IMG/VR virus record: IMGVR_UViG_3300048126_000058
Location: 1 to 26,057 of that record
From: a virus
DNA: 26,057 nucleotides
Strand: one strand, 5' to 3'
The notes under the pieces were generated by a model. The model had not been told where the DNA came from. It saw only the letters and a program-made list of their open reading frames with translations, and did not search any database. The stretch's first letter is position 1. Every line of letters begins with the position of its first letter. The translations under genes were made by a program, and so were the position numbers. This document shows positions 1-5,437 of this stretch, in pieces.

Positions 1-72
1 CATCTATACTATTGCGAAGAAGTTTTACATAGTATAGACTGGTCAACTGTCGCTAAATGCTACGAAGTTTAG
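1..72 (+). CDS. 3' end of a small gene entering from the left edge
   Basis: Frame 1 is open from the first base to a TAG at 70-72 and encodes the last 23 residues of a protein ending DWSTVAKCYEV. The start lies outside the window. Nothing identifies a function. The stop codon abuts the first large hairpin (71-120), the same gene-end/hairpin arrangement seen after the genes ending at 1080 and 2510, which supports this being a genuine gene end. Fragment only, so moderate to low confidence. Confidence 0.45.
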   Translation, partial: HLYYCEEVLHSIDWSTVAKCYEV

Positions 73-120
73 TTAATTTATATAGCCTATTACGAAGTAG
101 TAGGCTCTATTAAATTAACT
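71..120. repeat. Long two-part intergenic hairpin 1 (TTACGAA family)
   Basis: Outer arms 71-80 (AGTTAATTTA) and 111-120 (TAAATTAACT) are perfectly complementary. A small internal loop follows, then inner arms 84-93 and 97-106 pair over 10 bp with one G-U wobble around a GAA loop (94-96). The apex contains TTACGAA (90-96), also present in the hairpins at 1088-1133 and 2522-2577. No T-tract follows, so it is not a standard intrinsic terminator. It may be an RNA processing or stabilising element; that is inference. Confidence 0.75.
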
Positions 121-138
121 CCAAAACGAAAAGGCTCA

Positions 139-303
139 ATGCTTATGTATAAAGTTATATTCGATGGTAATGTAATGGTCTGTCAAGACTTAGAAGATGC
201 TACTGAAACTGCTATGCATTTAAGAAATGCAGAATATAGTTTAGTAGAAGTTGTTCCGGCAGAGCCGACTGACTTAGATTCTTTCATTGAAGTGGAGGTA
301 TAA
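139..303 (+). CDS. Small hypothetical protein, 54 aa
   Basis: ATG at 139 follows AAAAGG at 129-134; a second in-frame ATG at 145 has a more usual 10-nt spacing and may be the true start. The product starts MLMYKVIFDG, is strongly acidic (many D/E, ending FIEVEV) and has no recognised domain. It is the first gene after hairpin 1. The next gene's ribosome site (GGAGGT, 294-299) lies in its last codons, indicating a tightly packed operon. No function can be assigned. Confidence 0.65.
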   Translation: MLMYKVIFDGNVMVCQDLEDATETAMHLRNAEYSLVEVVPAEPTDLDSFIEVEV

Positions 304-304
304 G

Positions 305-391
305 ATGATTATAATTGACGTAGCGTTTATAATAGTGTTATCTTTAGCTGGCTTTATAATCTATATAGTTGGAAAGGAGTTAGACTTATGA
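305..391 (+). CDS. Tiny single-pass membrane protein, 28 aa
   Basis: ATG at 305 lies 5 nt after GGAGGT (294-299). The 28-residue product begins MIIIDVAFIIVLSLAG and is almost entirely one hydrophobic helix (about residues 2-23) followed by the polar tail GKELDL. Its stop (389-391) overlaps the ATG of the next gene by 4 nt. Tiny membrane peptides are common in early regions of lytic phages, but no specific role can be read. The strong ribosome site and exact coupling to neighbours are the main evidence that it is real. Confidence 0.6.
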   Translation: MIIIDVAFIIVLSLAGFIIYIVGKELDL

Positions 392-519
392 ATAAATATA
401 CAGTTTGGGTTGGTGGTGTTGAGGCAAATCAATACTATCTCACCAAAGGTGAAGCAGAAAAGTTAGCAGCTATTTACAGAGCTGAAGGTTATCAAGATGT
501 TTACATTGAAAAGGTATAG
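388..519 (+). CDS. Small hypothetical protein, 43 aa
   Basis: ATG at 388 is preceded by AAGGAG at 374-379 with 8-nt spacing and overlaps the previous stop (ATGA). The product starts MNKYTVWVGGVEANQYYLT and reads as a compact beta-alpha-beta mini-protein: a YTVWVGG strand, a GEAEKLAAIYRAEG helix and a final DVYIEKV strand. This layout is frequent in small phage early proteins of unknown function. No catalytic motif is visible. Confidence 0.75.
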   Translation: MNKYTVWVGGVEANQYYLTKGEAEKLAAIYRAEGYQDVYIEKV

Positions 520-523
520 AACT

Positions 524-685
524 ATGAAAAAAGTTGATTTGTTTTACACTCCGACTAGCATGAAAGACTTAGAAGATAGACTCGAAAGTTTCTCAGGCAG
601 TGAAAAATCTATAGCTTGGCTGGCCGCAATGATGGCTTGGAACCTAGCTTGCGATATATCTAACAATGAACAAGAGGATAAGTGA
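524..685 (+). CDS. Small hypothetical protein, 53 aa
   Basis: The frame opens further upstream, but the chosen start is ATG 524 (MKKVDLFYTPTSMKDLEDRL). It sits after AAAAGG at about 510-514 and directly behind the previous stop at 519; an upstream ATG at 497 would lie inside the preceding gene. The middle SEKSIAWLAAMMAWNLAC is a likely amphipathic helix and the C-terminus is acidic. No family recognised. The ribosome site of the next gene lies in its last codons. Confidence 0.65.
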   Translation: MKKVDLFYTPTSMKDLEDRLESFSGSEKSIAWLAAMMAWNLACDISNNEQEDK

Positions 686-686
686 T

Positions 687-947
687 ATGTTAGAACTACA
701 AAAGACTTTACGGTCACGTTTAGATGCCGAACTTGTTAGCACTTGTGGTATACTAGGAATCTGTATTAGCTATAAGAGCAAACATATAGATTCTTTCAAG
801 CCTGATTCTGAATATATGTTCCATAGTTGGGGCAACACTGAAGATGGAGTAGATATATTTTGGGGTCACTATGACCTCACACTATCAGAAGCTTTAGACA
901 TCTGGAAAGATAAAATTAATCAGAACCCAAGGGGCAAGAGGTGGTAA
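687..947 (+). CDS. Small hypothetical protein, 86 aa
   Basis: The start at 687 (MLELQKTLRSRLDAEL) is preferred over an in-frame ATG at 666 because AGAGGA at 673-678 lies 8 nt before it and the overlap with the previous gene disappears. The protein has an N-terminal helix, a central Trp/His-rich segment (FHSWGNTEDGVDIFWGHYD) and a C-terminal helix ending in basic residues (NPRGKRW). No domain recognised. It is followed 1 nt later by the next gene. Confidence 0.7.
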   Translation: MLELQKTLRSRLDAELVSTCGILGICISYKSKHIDSFKPDSEYMFHSWGNTEDGVDIFWGHYDLTLSEALDIWKDKINQNPRGKRW

Positions 948-948
948 A

Positions 949-1080
949 ATGGTAGAACTAAGTAATGAATTTGTGCATTATCTAGTCGAAAGACTATTAG
1001 ATGGCGGTTATGTAACTAGCGGTGAAGTCTTTAATGCCGTAGAAGATTGGAATGAGCGCTATATACCTGAAGAAGATTAA
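949..1080 (+). CDS. Small acidic hypothetical protein, 43 aa
   Basis: ATG 949 follows AAGAGGTGG at 936-944. The product begins MVELSNEFVHYLVERLLDGG, contains YVTSGEVFNAVEDWNERY and ends in EED. It resembles a short helical protein but matches no family I recognise. It is the last gene before hairpin 2 (1088-1133) and therefore closes the first cluster of small genes. Confidence 0.7.
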   Translation: MVELSNEFVHYLVERLLDGGYVTSGEVFNAVEDWNERYIPEED

Positions 1081-1087
1081 TATTAAA

Positions 1088-1133
1088 TGTACTTATTAGT
1101 TAGTAAGTTCTTACGAACTAACTAATAAGTACA
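1088..1133. repeat. Perfect intergenic hairpin 2 (TTACGAA family)
   Basis: A perfect 16-bp stem pairs 1088-1103 (TGTACTTATTAGTTAG) with 1118-1133 (CTAACTAATAAGTACA). The loop is TAAGTTCTTACGAA (1104-1117). The upper 6 bp and the whole loop are identical to the hairpin at 2522-2577, while the lower stem differs yet stays self-complementary. It sits in the only gap between the genes ending at 1080 and starting at 1149. No U-tract follows. Confidence 0.85.
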
Positions 1134-1148
1134 CAATTGGAGATGCCG

Positions 1149-1766
1149 ATGTTCAACACTCACTGCAAAGCGGTTCAAGAATACTCACAGCGTAGTGCTA
1201 CTAATATGTCAGATACAGTTCTAATGGTAGTGCTAAGCATCCAACAAAACTGGCTCGGTGTTGGCGACCAGCTAACTGATGTAAGGCTAAATAAATCTGA
1301 GTCCCGATTCTTGTGGGGCAACAAAGGAAAAACATATAGCTATCTTAAATCTAATCAGCACAAAGTATATGCTCAAGTGATGGCTGTTATCAACAGCAAA
1401 CAAACAGACTTTATGAAGTCTATATCGCTAATGAATATATTCTTGAGGGTTGATGGCTTGGGCTTAGCTAAAGCTGGCTTCTGCTGCCAGTTGATTGCTG
1501 GATTGGTTGGCTGTATGGATACTCATAACATTAGAATGTATGGGCTGGACACCAAAGACTTAGCACTAGCTAAGAATCCAAAGACCCAGAAGGGCATTGA
1601 TGCTAACAACGCTAAGATAGATAAGTACATAGAGTTGTGTGCTGACTATGGCTGTGAGAATCTTTGGAATGCTTGGTGCGACTTTGTAGCTACTAAATCT
1701 AAGCGCTGGCAAGACGGCAACCATGTGTCTGAAGTACATTATACTTACCTGACCGGAGGTCACTGA
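1149..1766 (+). CDS. Hypothetical protein with an HhH-GPD (DNA glycosylase)-like segment, 205 aa
   Basis: ATG 1149 is preferred because GGAG (1139-1142) lies 6 nt upstream; ATG 1143 and TTG 1137 are in-frame alternatives. Seen in the sequence: VDGLGLAKAG (residues 101-110) is followed after 13 residues by MDTHNIRMYG, with Asp124. In helix-hairpin-helix-GPD glycosylases such as endonuclease III an LPGVG hairpin is followed by VDTH carrying the catalytic Asp, 22 residues after the first hairpin Gly; here the distance is 21. No lyase Lys sits in the equivalent place and no C-terminal iron-sulfur Cys cluster is seen. A glycosylase-like or merely DNA-binding role is inference. The gene heads the second small-gene cluster directly after hairpin 2. 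Confidence 0.6.
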   Translation: MFNTHCKAVQEYSQRSATNMSDTVLMVVLSIQQNWLGVGDQLTDVRLNKSESRFLWGNKGKTYSYLKSNQHKVYAQVMAVINSKQTDFMKSISLMNIFLRVDGLGLAKAGFCCQLIAGLVGCMDTHNIRMYGLDTKDLALAKNPKTQKGIDANNAKIDKYIELCADYGCENLWNAWCDFVATKSKRWQDGNHVSEVHYTYLTGGH

Positions 1767-1993
1767 TGAATTTACCCACAGAAGAAGAGTTTATTGCGAC
1801 CTGTCAGTCACATATGTTTAGCTTTATGATTGAGCCAGACCTCAATAAAGCTATGGAAGGTCTTCAAACCTACCACTATATGCAAGATGTTATCAAAAAA
1901 GGAGGCTCGAAGTACAAGAAGATACACCGCAAAGCCTTTGAAGATTACATAGATAAAGTTAAACAGGAGGCTAGAAATGGTACCAGCAACTGA
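1766..1993 (+). CDS. Hypothetical helical protein, 75 aa
   Basis: The ATG overlaps the previous stop (TGATG) and has GGAGG at 1755-1759. The sequence (MNLPTEEEFIATCQSHMFSF and onward) is predicted mostly helical with a lysine-rich second half (KKGGSKYKKIHRKAFEDYI). No recognised family. Its end overlaps the next gene by 17 nt, consistent with a translationally coupled cluster. Confidence 0.7.
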   Translation: MNLPTEEEFIATCQSHMFSFMIEPDLNKAMEGLQTYHYMQDVIKKGGSKYKKIHRKAFEDYIDKVKQEARNGTSN

Positions 1994-2165
1994 AGAATTA
2001 GAAAAAACTCAAGAGCTTTTATCGGATGTTATGCATCAAATTTATCGGGATGTAAGAGACGGTGAGGGCCAAGCAATATACGAAATGATTGAAAGACTTC
2101 CTAACTATATACTTGAAGGTTATTTAAACGAGGCAGAGCACCATGAAAAACTCAGATGGAATTAA
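1977..2165 (+). CDS. Hypothetical acidic helical protein, 62 aa
   Basis: ATG 1977 follows AGGAGG, placed inside the end of the preceding gene. The product (MVPATEELEKTQELLSDVMH and onward) is helical and acidic, with no motif I recognise. The gene overlaps both neighbours (17 nt upstream, 23 nt downstream), a compact organisation typical of small lytic phages. Function unknown. Confidence 0.7.
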   Translation: MVPATEELEKTQELLSDVMHQIYRDVRDGEGQAIYEMIERLPNYILEGYLNEAEHHEKLRWN

Positions 2166-2337
2166 AGAAGGCAATGTTCTATGGCGTATAGATTTTACAG
2201 ATGAGTTTGATTCGCCTATGTATTGTTTTAGTTTAGAAGATGCACATAAAATAGCTAGGACGAGAGGCAATAAACCCTACATAATTACCATGTTAAATGG
2301 TGATAGACTTCAAAGCGAACTTACAGGTAAAAGATAA
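2143..2337 (+). CDS. Hypothetical protein, 64 aa
   Basis: ATG 2143 follows GAGG at about 2130. The product MKNSDGIKEGNVLWRIDF continues with an acidic centre (FTDEFDSPMYCFSLEDAHKI) and a basic tail. Short alternating strands and one helix are likely. It resembles other small phage proteins with a sandwich of strands around EDAHKIA but has no assigned family. Its stop shares one base with the next start (TAATG). Confidence 0.7.
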   Translation: MKNSDGIKEGNVLWRIDFTDEFDSPMYCFSLEDAHKIARTRGNKPYIITMLNGDRLQSELTGKR

Positions 2338-2510
2338 TGGCTTACAAACTAACTCAAAACAAATTAGATTTCTTTAACATTCTTAAAGACTTAACAATAA
2401 CTACAGAGCAGTTGAAATATGACACAGCTTTTGAGCCAACAGAAGAAGAGCTTGAGATGTTGGATGACCTAGCTACTAGAGTATTTAATATATGCATCAA
2501 TGATAATTAA
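2337..2510 (+). CDS. Small hypothetical protein, 57 aa
   Basis: This ORF, too short for a standard length cut-off, starts at the ATG of a TAATG junction with the previous stop and runs to TAA at 2508-2510. The product is MAYKLTQNKLDFFNILKDL followed by a glutamate-rich helix (FEPTEEELEMLDDLATRVF). It is the last gene before hairpin 3. Start-stop coupling and coding-like composition are the evidence; no function is evident. Confidence 0.65.
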   Translation: MAYKLTQNKLDFFNILKDLTITTEQLKYDTAFEPTEEELEMLDDLATRVFNICINDN

Positions 2511-2521
2511 TATACTCAATT

Positions 2522-2577
2522 ACTTAATGACTTATAAGTTAGTAAGTTCTTACGAACTAACTTATAAGACATTAAGT
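2522..2577. repeat. Long intergenic hairpin 3 (TTACGAA family)
   Basis: Stem 2522-2529 (ACTTAATG) pairs with 2570-2577 (CATTAAGT). After one A-A mismatch, 2531-2542 (CTTATAAGTTAG) pairs with 2557-2568 (CTAACTTATAAG). The 14-nt loop TAAGTTCTTACGAA (2543-2556) is identical to that of hairpin 2. Together the stem is 20 bp with one mismatch. It separates the second small-gene cluster from the promoter at 2620-2648. Confidence 0.85.
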
Positions 2578-2605
2578 TATTGTACCACACTTCGATGGCG
2601 GTGTC

Positions 2606-2626
2606 AAGTAAAAAACCGCTTTACTT
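2606..2626. promoter_or_regulatory. Inverted repeat overlapping the -35 box (possible operator)
   Basis: AAGTAAA (2606-2612) and TTTACTT (2620-2626) form a perfect 7-bp inverted repeat separated by 7 nt. The right arm contains the -35 hexamer of the promoter at 2620-2648. This arrangement would suit a repressor or activator site. It could also be a weak A/T hairpin ending the upstream transcript. Seen in sequence; the role is inferred. Confidence 0.4.
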
Positions 2627-2648
2627 TTAAATAAATATATGTTATAAT
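2620..2648 (+). promoter_or_regulatory. Sigma70-like promoter upstream of the DUF932 operon
   Basis: The -35 box TTTACT (2620-2625, 4 of 6 consensus) and a perfect -10 box TATAAT (2643-2648) are separated by 17 bp. The flanking region is very A/T-rich. Transcription would begin near 2655, about 30 nt before the ATG at 2686. It lies in the first long gap after hairpin 3. This implies use of the host RNA polymerase for this block. Confidence 0.75.
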
Positions 2649-2685
2649 ATACATTCAAATATACACTCAAATAGGCATTAAAATT

Positions 2686-2943
2686 ATGGAAACTTTATTC
2701 AACTTAATCGCAAAATCTACACACTCTTTGGCATTTAGCGGCAAGAAAAACGGTACAGTATTCGGTAAGTCTTTTATTGTACGACAGCGAAGCACCAAGA
2801 ATCGTTTCGAGGTTAGCAAAGGAGAGTGTTTTCATATCTTCCACTGTTATAAGTGGGCTTTCTATGTACAGCACAAACAGTCTCGAAGCATTAGCTTCAA
2901 GAACATCAAAGATATTAATGGCATCGAAGGAGTACAAGCATAA
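2686..2943 (+). CDS. Hypothetical basic protein, 85 aa
   Basis: First gene behind the 2620-2648 promoter; its ATG follows an AGG-containing weak ribosome site (ATAGGC, about 2671-2676). The product (METLFNLIAKSTHSLAFSGK) is basic and rich in aromatic and Ser/Lys residues, for example FHIFHCYKWAFYVQHKQ. It has no recognised fold. A - strand ORF covers the same span, but the + strand version fits the promoter and the coupling to the next gene (TAATG at 2941). Function unknown. Confidence 0.65.
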   Translation: METLFNLIAKSTHSLAFSGKKNGTVFGKSFIVRQRSTKNRFEVSKGECFHIFHCYKWAFYVQHKQSRSISFKNIKDINGIEGVQA

Positions 2944-3881
2944 TGACTATCATGCAAATGTTCCCAAACAACTCAGCACTTCAAGCCATCCGAGAGGGTG
3001 GCTACGGCTCAGCAGATTTTGATATAGCTACACAGCCCTTAACATATCTTCCTGCTGAAGAGTGGCTACCAGAAATAACAAGCTCTAAGTCTGTAATCTA
3101 CCGCACTGATTCTGGTGCAGAGCTAGGTGTACATGGTCATAGCTATAAGCCAGTGGCTCCCAAGAAGATGATAGATGTTACCCGTAATATTATCGAGCGT
3201 TCAGGTCTTAATGTTGACGGCATCAGAGAGACTATCAGAACTTCTCACAATGGCTCCAGAACCTTTGTACAATATAAGCTACCTGCTCATACTTATAATA
3301 CTCCAGACGGCGACACTGCATCCCTTGGACTGCTTGCAGTGTCAAGCTTTGATGGGACTTGGCCCTTCATGATTAGTGCAGCAGCTATCCAGCAAGCGTG
3401 TACAAATCTACAAGTCTTTGTTGGCGGTGAGGTTGCAGTGTTCAGAGCTAAGCATACCCGAAACCTAGACATTGAAGTAGGCTCAAGAGTTATCACCAAG
3501 GCTCTAGATGTTTTCGAGAACCAACGTGAACTCTGGTCAGAGTGGAGTGCTCAGCCCATGTCAGACAGCATGGCATTCCAAGAGATTGTAGAAGCTTTGA
3601 AGATTGCTTCAGCTCAAAAGATTATAAACTCTAGACCACCATCTTCCCCTGAGGCTATCATGGGTGAGATGCCTAGAACTAATCCAGCACTTGAATACAT
3701 CTATGCTGCTTGGCATAAGTACAAGAGACGTTTAGGTGCTAATCGCTGGGCATTTTATAATGCTATGACCGACTGGTCTACTCATGCAACAGCACAACGA
3801 CGAGATGCTATAGTTAATATGGCTGCAACACAGAACACTCGACAGGCTGTTGTCCAACATCACTTCTCAAAGGTGGCGTAA
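2943..3881 (+). CDS. DUF932-family protein, 312 aa
   Basis: ATG 2943 has AAGGAG-like AAGGAG at 2927-2932 and overlaps the previous stop. The overall length, the central beta-rich region (SHNGSRTFVQYKLPAH, then SSFDGTWPFMISAAAIQQAC) and the C-terminal GANRWAFYNAMTDWSTHA agree with the phage/plasmid DUF932 family, whose members typically show a W-x-x-Y-N-A-x-T-x-x-x-x-H signature near the end. The family is widespread in phages and plasmids and its biochemical role is not established. Here it is the second gene of the operon driven by the 2620-2648 promoter and precedes the MazG genes, so it is expressed before or with the nucleotide and replication functions. Family call by eye; fairly confident. 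Confidence 0.8.
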   Translation: MTIMQMFPNNSALQAIREGGYGSADFDIATQPLTYLPAEEWLPEITSSKSVIYRTDSGAELGVHGHSYKPVAPKKMIDVTRNIIERSGLNVDGIRETIRTSHNGSRTFVQYKLPAHTYNTPDGDTASLGLLAVSSFDGTWPFMISAAAIQQACTNLQVFVGGEVAVFRAKHTRNLDIEVGSRVITKALDVFENQRELWSEWSAQPMSDSMAFQEIVEALKIASAQKIINSRPPSSPEAIMGEMPRTNPALEYIYAAWHKYKRRLGANRWAFYNAMTDWSTHATAQRRDAIVNMAATQNTRQAVVQHHFSKVA

Positions 3882-4144
3882 TGTTAAACAACGAACTAAC
3901 CCCGCAAGAACAAGAGCTTCTTGTTATAACTATGGAGGAGTGCTGCGAACTAGCGATGGTTTGCAGCAAGCTTCTGAGGTTTGGCAAAGAACAAAAACAT
4001 TTAGATAACTTACTACAGGAGTCAGCCGATGTTACTGTGATGATTAACCTGCTCTCAGATTATAAACTGGTGAGCCAAATAGAAAAGCTAGGACAGATGT
4101 TTAAGAAACAAGACAAGCTTAAAGAATGGAGCAGCCTGTATTGA
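3881..4144 (+). CDS. MazG-like NTP pyrophosphohydrolase (first copy), 87 aa
   Basis: The start overlaps the previous stop (TAATG) with AAAGGTGG just upstream. Residues 19-23 (EECCE) and 47-50 (ESAD) form the EExxE...ExxD metal-binding pattern of all-alpha NTP pyrophosphatases of the MazG type. The protein is one short four-helix half, the usual length for phage MazG-like proteins. The family hydrolyses (d)NTPs to (d)NMP and pyrophosphate; the phage substrate here is unknown. It lies 127 nt upstream of a second MazG-like gene, an unusual pairing. It could act on damaged dNTPs or shift nucleotide pools for replication, which is inference. Confidence 0.75.
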   Translation: MLNNELTPQEQELLVITMEECCELAMVCSKLLRFGKEQKHLDNLLQESADVTVMINLLSDYKLVSQIEKLGQMFKKQDKLKEWSSLY

Positions 4145-4311
4145 ATCAGAACTTAAAGAATGCTATGGAAGACTTAATGCAGGGACGATTAACACTGCTA
4201 CAAGCCATCAGTAAATGGGACGTAACATCTCAAGAACTGCTTAATTATATACAAGAGGAAGCCGAAAAGAATGAAGACACTGGAAGACAAGATAGTACAA
4301 TGGCACCATGA
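4126..4311 (+). CDS. Hypothetical helical protein, 61 aa
   Basis: ATG 4126 gives MEQPVLNQNLKNAMEDLMQG and overlaps the previous gene by 19 nt. An alternative TTG at 4141, 8 nt after GGAGC (4128-4132), would remove most of the overlap. The product is short and helical, ending in acidic and polar residues (EEAEKNEDTGRQDS). The segment LTLLQAISKWDVTSQELLNYI hints at a small helix-turn-helix-like helical pair but is too weak to name. It sits between the two MazG genes and overlaps the second by 41 nt. Confidence 0.6.
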   Translation: MEQPVLNQNLKNAMEDLMQGRLTLLQAISKWDVTSQELLNYIQEEAEKNEDTGRQDSTMAP

Positions 4312-4579
4312 CCGCAATTTGTTTGATGGCTCAACAGACCATCAACAATTTGAAAAACTTCTCGAAGAGGTTGAAGAGCTGCGAATTAACATTCAGAATG
4401 ACCAGTTAGTTATTGATGACATCGGAGATATTATTGTAGTTTTAATCAACATTGCCCACCGAAGCAAACTAACACTAGAGCAGTGCATGGAACACGCTTA
4501 CAATGATATTAAAGATAGGAAAGGTAAGATGGTTGACGGCCTGTTTGTTAAAGAGGCTGCTAACGGCAGCGCCTTATAG
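4271..4579 (+). CDS. MazG-like NTP pyrophosphohydrolase (second copy), 102 aa
   Basis: The sequence shows KLLEEVEEL (Glu32, Glu33, Glu36), then DDIGDIIVVLINIA (Asp50, Asp53) and AYNDIKDRKGKMVDG, the typical core and C-terminal lysine-rich element of phage MazG-like proteins. Its N-terminus (MKTLEDKIVQWHHDRNL) also matches the usual family start. The canonical second-helix Glu is replaced by Asp50 (D-x-x-D in place of E-x-x-D), a conservative change. It overlaps the upstream gene by 41 nt and its stop shares a base with a GTG start downstream. It is unlike the first copy in sequence, so the two are not a recent duplication and may have different substrates or form a hetero-oligomer (inference). 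Confidence 0.85.
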   Translation: MKTLEDKIVQWHHDRNLFDGSTDHQQFEKLLEEVEELRINIQNDQLVIDDIGDIIVVLINIAHRSKLTLEQCMEHAYNDIKDRKGKMVDGLFVKEAANGSAL

Positions 4580-4692
4580 TGACAACACTAGCAATAGTAA
4601 TAGGTCTAGCCCTCTGCGCTGCACCACCACCAGTTGTTTTTGTTTTAGCTTTGGCTGGTATGTGGGCAGAGGGTGAGTTTTTTTTCAAATAA
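4579..4692 (+). CDS. Tiny hydrophobic membrane protein, 37 aa (GTG start)
   Basis: A GTG at 4579 overlaps the last base of the MazG stop codon and opens a frame to TAA at 4690-4692. The product reads MTTLAIVIGLALCAAPPPVV and continues hydrophobic (FVLALAGMW) with a short acidic tail (AEGEFFFK), so it would be a one- or two-segment membrane peptide. No good ribosome site is visible (GAGG lies over 20 nt upstream), so translation would depend on coupling. Its end carries the T-rich run and touches the A/T-rich region in front of the promoter at 4696-4724. Plausible but not certain. Confidence 0.5.
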   Translation: MTTLAIVIGLALCAAPPPVVFVLALAGMWAEGEFFFK

Positions 4693-4695
4693 AAC

Positions 4696-4724
4696 TTTAC
4701 AAACGTAGTAACTTGTGGTACAAT
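4696..4724 (+). promoter_or_regulatory. Strong sigma70-like promoter before the replication block
   Basis: TTTACA (4696-4701, 5 of 6 for -35) and TACAAT (4719-4724, 5 of 6 for -10) have an optimal 17-bp spacer, and TGG immediately before the -10 makes an extended -10 element. A T/A-rich tract (about 4676-4695) could act as an UP element. The start point would be near 4731, giving a leader of about 33 nt to the SSB gene. This is the best promoter match in the window. Confidence 0.8.
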
Positions 4725-4763
4725 GCCACTTCAATTTTAACACCAACGATAGGAAATATAAAC

Positions 4764-5189
4764 ATGGCTATATTATCAGGAACAGCATACTGGGCAAGCG
4801 TAACTACCCCGAACACTACTTACGAACCAGTATACACAGTAAACTTAGTAGTAGATGAAGACACTGCACAAAGCTTTCGGTCTAAAGGTTTTGCAGTCAA
4901 GGACATGGACGAAGGCCCAGCGCTGGTAATCAAGCGTAAAGTTAATGGCCCAAATGGAATGATACGTCAAGCTCCTAAGCTTGTTGATGCCAGCAAGAAC
5001 CCCATTGATGAGCGTGTAGGTAATGGCTCTACAGTTAAGGTTCAGTACAAAGAGTGGGAATCTGTATGGAAAGGTAAGACCTTCAAGGGCTTAGACTTCC
5101 AAGCTATGCAGGTTCTAGATTTGGTATCTGTCGGAACAGCAGACGGCGGAGAATTTGAAGTAGAAGATGAAATGGAGGAAGCAATTTAA
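4764..5189 (+). CDS. Single-stranded DNA-binding protein, 141 aa
   Basis: The start at ATG 4764 (MAILSGTAYWASVTTPN) has AGGA at 4751-4754; the longer frame from 4713 would lie across the promoter and is rejected. The sequence gives an OB-fold-like series of beta strands (YEPVYTVNLVVDEDTA, PALVIKRKVNGPNG, STVKVQYKEWES) and ends in a very acidic tail (EFEVEDEMEEAI). A disordered acidic C-terminus is the hallmark of phage SSBs of the T7 gp2.5 type, where it contacts the polymerase and primase-helicase. It is the first gene after the strong promoter and immediately precedes the primase-helicase region, consistent with a replisome role coating ssDNA. Confidence 0.8.
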   Translation: MAILSGTAYWASVTTPNTTYEPVYTVNLVVDEDTAQSFRSKGFAVKDMDEGPALVIKRKVNGPNGMIRQAPKLVDASKNPIDERVGNGSTVKVQYKEWESVWKGKTFKGLDFQAMQVLDLVSVGTADGGEFEVEDEMEEAI

Positions 5190-5422
5190 TGGGTACATAT
5201 AAAGTAGGCGACACCGTATACGATGTATCTTTGCTAGACTCAGAAGCCCAAGGATTGTTTGGGCTTTTGAAAGACGCAATGGTTAAGGTACAAGTATCCA
5301 ACAACGATGTACAGTTATATCAAGCAGCAGCTCAGCAGATTAAAGCTTTGTTTGAAGATAGGCTCACGGATGAAGCCATCACCGAAGATGCAGAGGAAGC
5401 TGAAATTGTAGTTGAAGACTAA
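5189..5422 (+). CDS. Hypothetical protein, 77 aa
   Basis: ATG 5189 shares a base with the SSB stop and follows GGAGGA at 5173-5178. The sequence begins MGTYKVGDTVYDVSLLDSEA, has a helical centre (VQLYQAAAQQIKALFEDRL) and ends in a long acidic tail (EDAEEAEIVVED). The length and the N-terminal beta strand resemble a group of small phage proteins often found near replication genes, without a known function. The acidic tail recalls that of the SSB just upstream and could compete for the same partners, a speculation only. Confidence 0.7.
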   Translation: MGTYKVGDTVYDVSLLDSEAQGLFGLLKDAMVKVQVSNNDVQLYQAAAQQIKALFEDRLTDEAITEDAEEAEIVVED

Positions 5423-5437
5423 CCTAAAGGTGACAAC

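Noticed and set aside
4610-4673. Terminator formed by CCCTCTGC (4610-4617) and GCAGAGGG (4666-4673) before the T-run at 4677-4685
   Set aside because: The arms are 48 nt apart, too far for a typical intrinsic terminator, and the region reads as a small membrane ORF; it remains a weak possibility.
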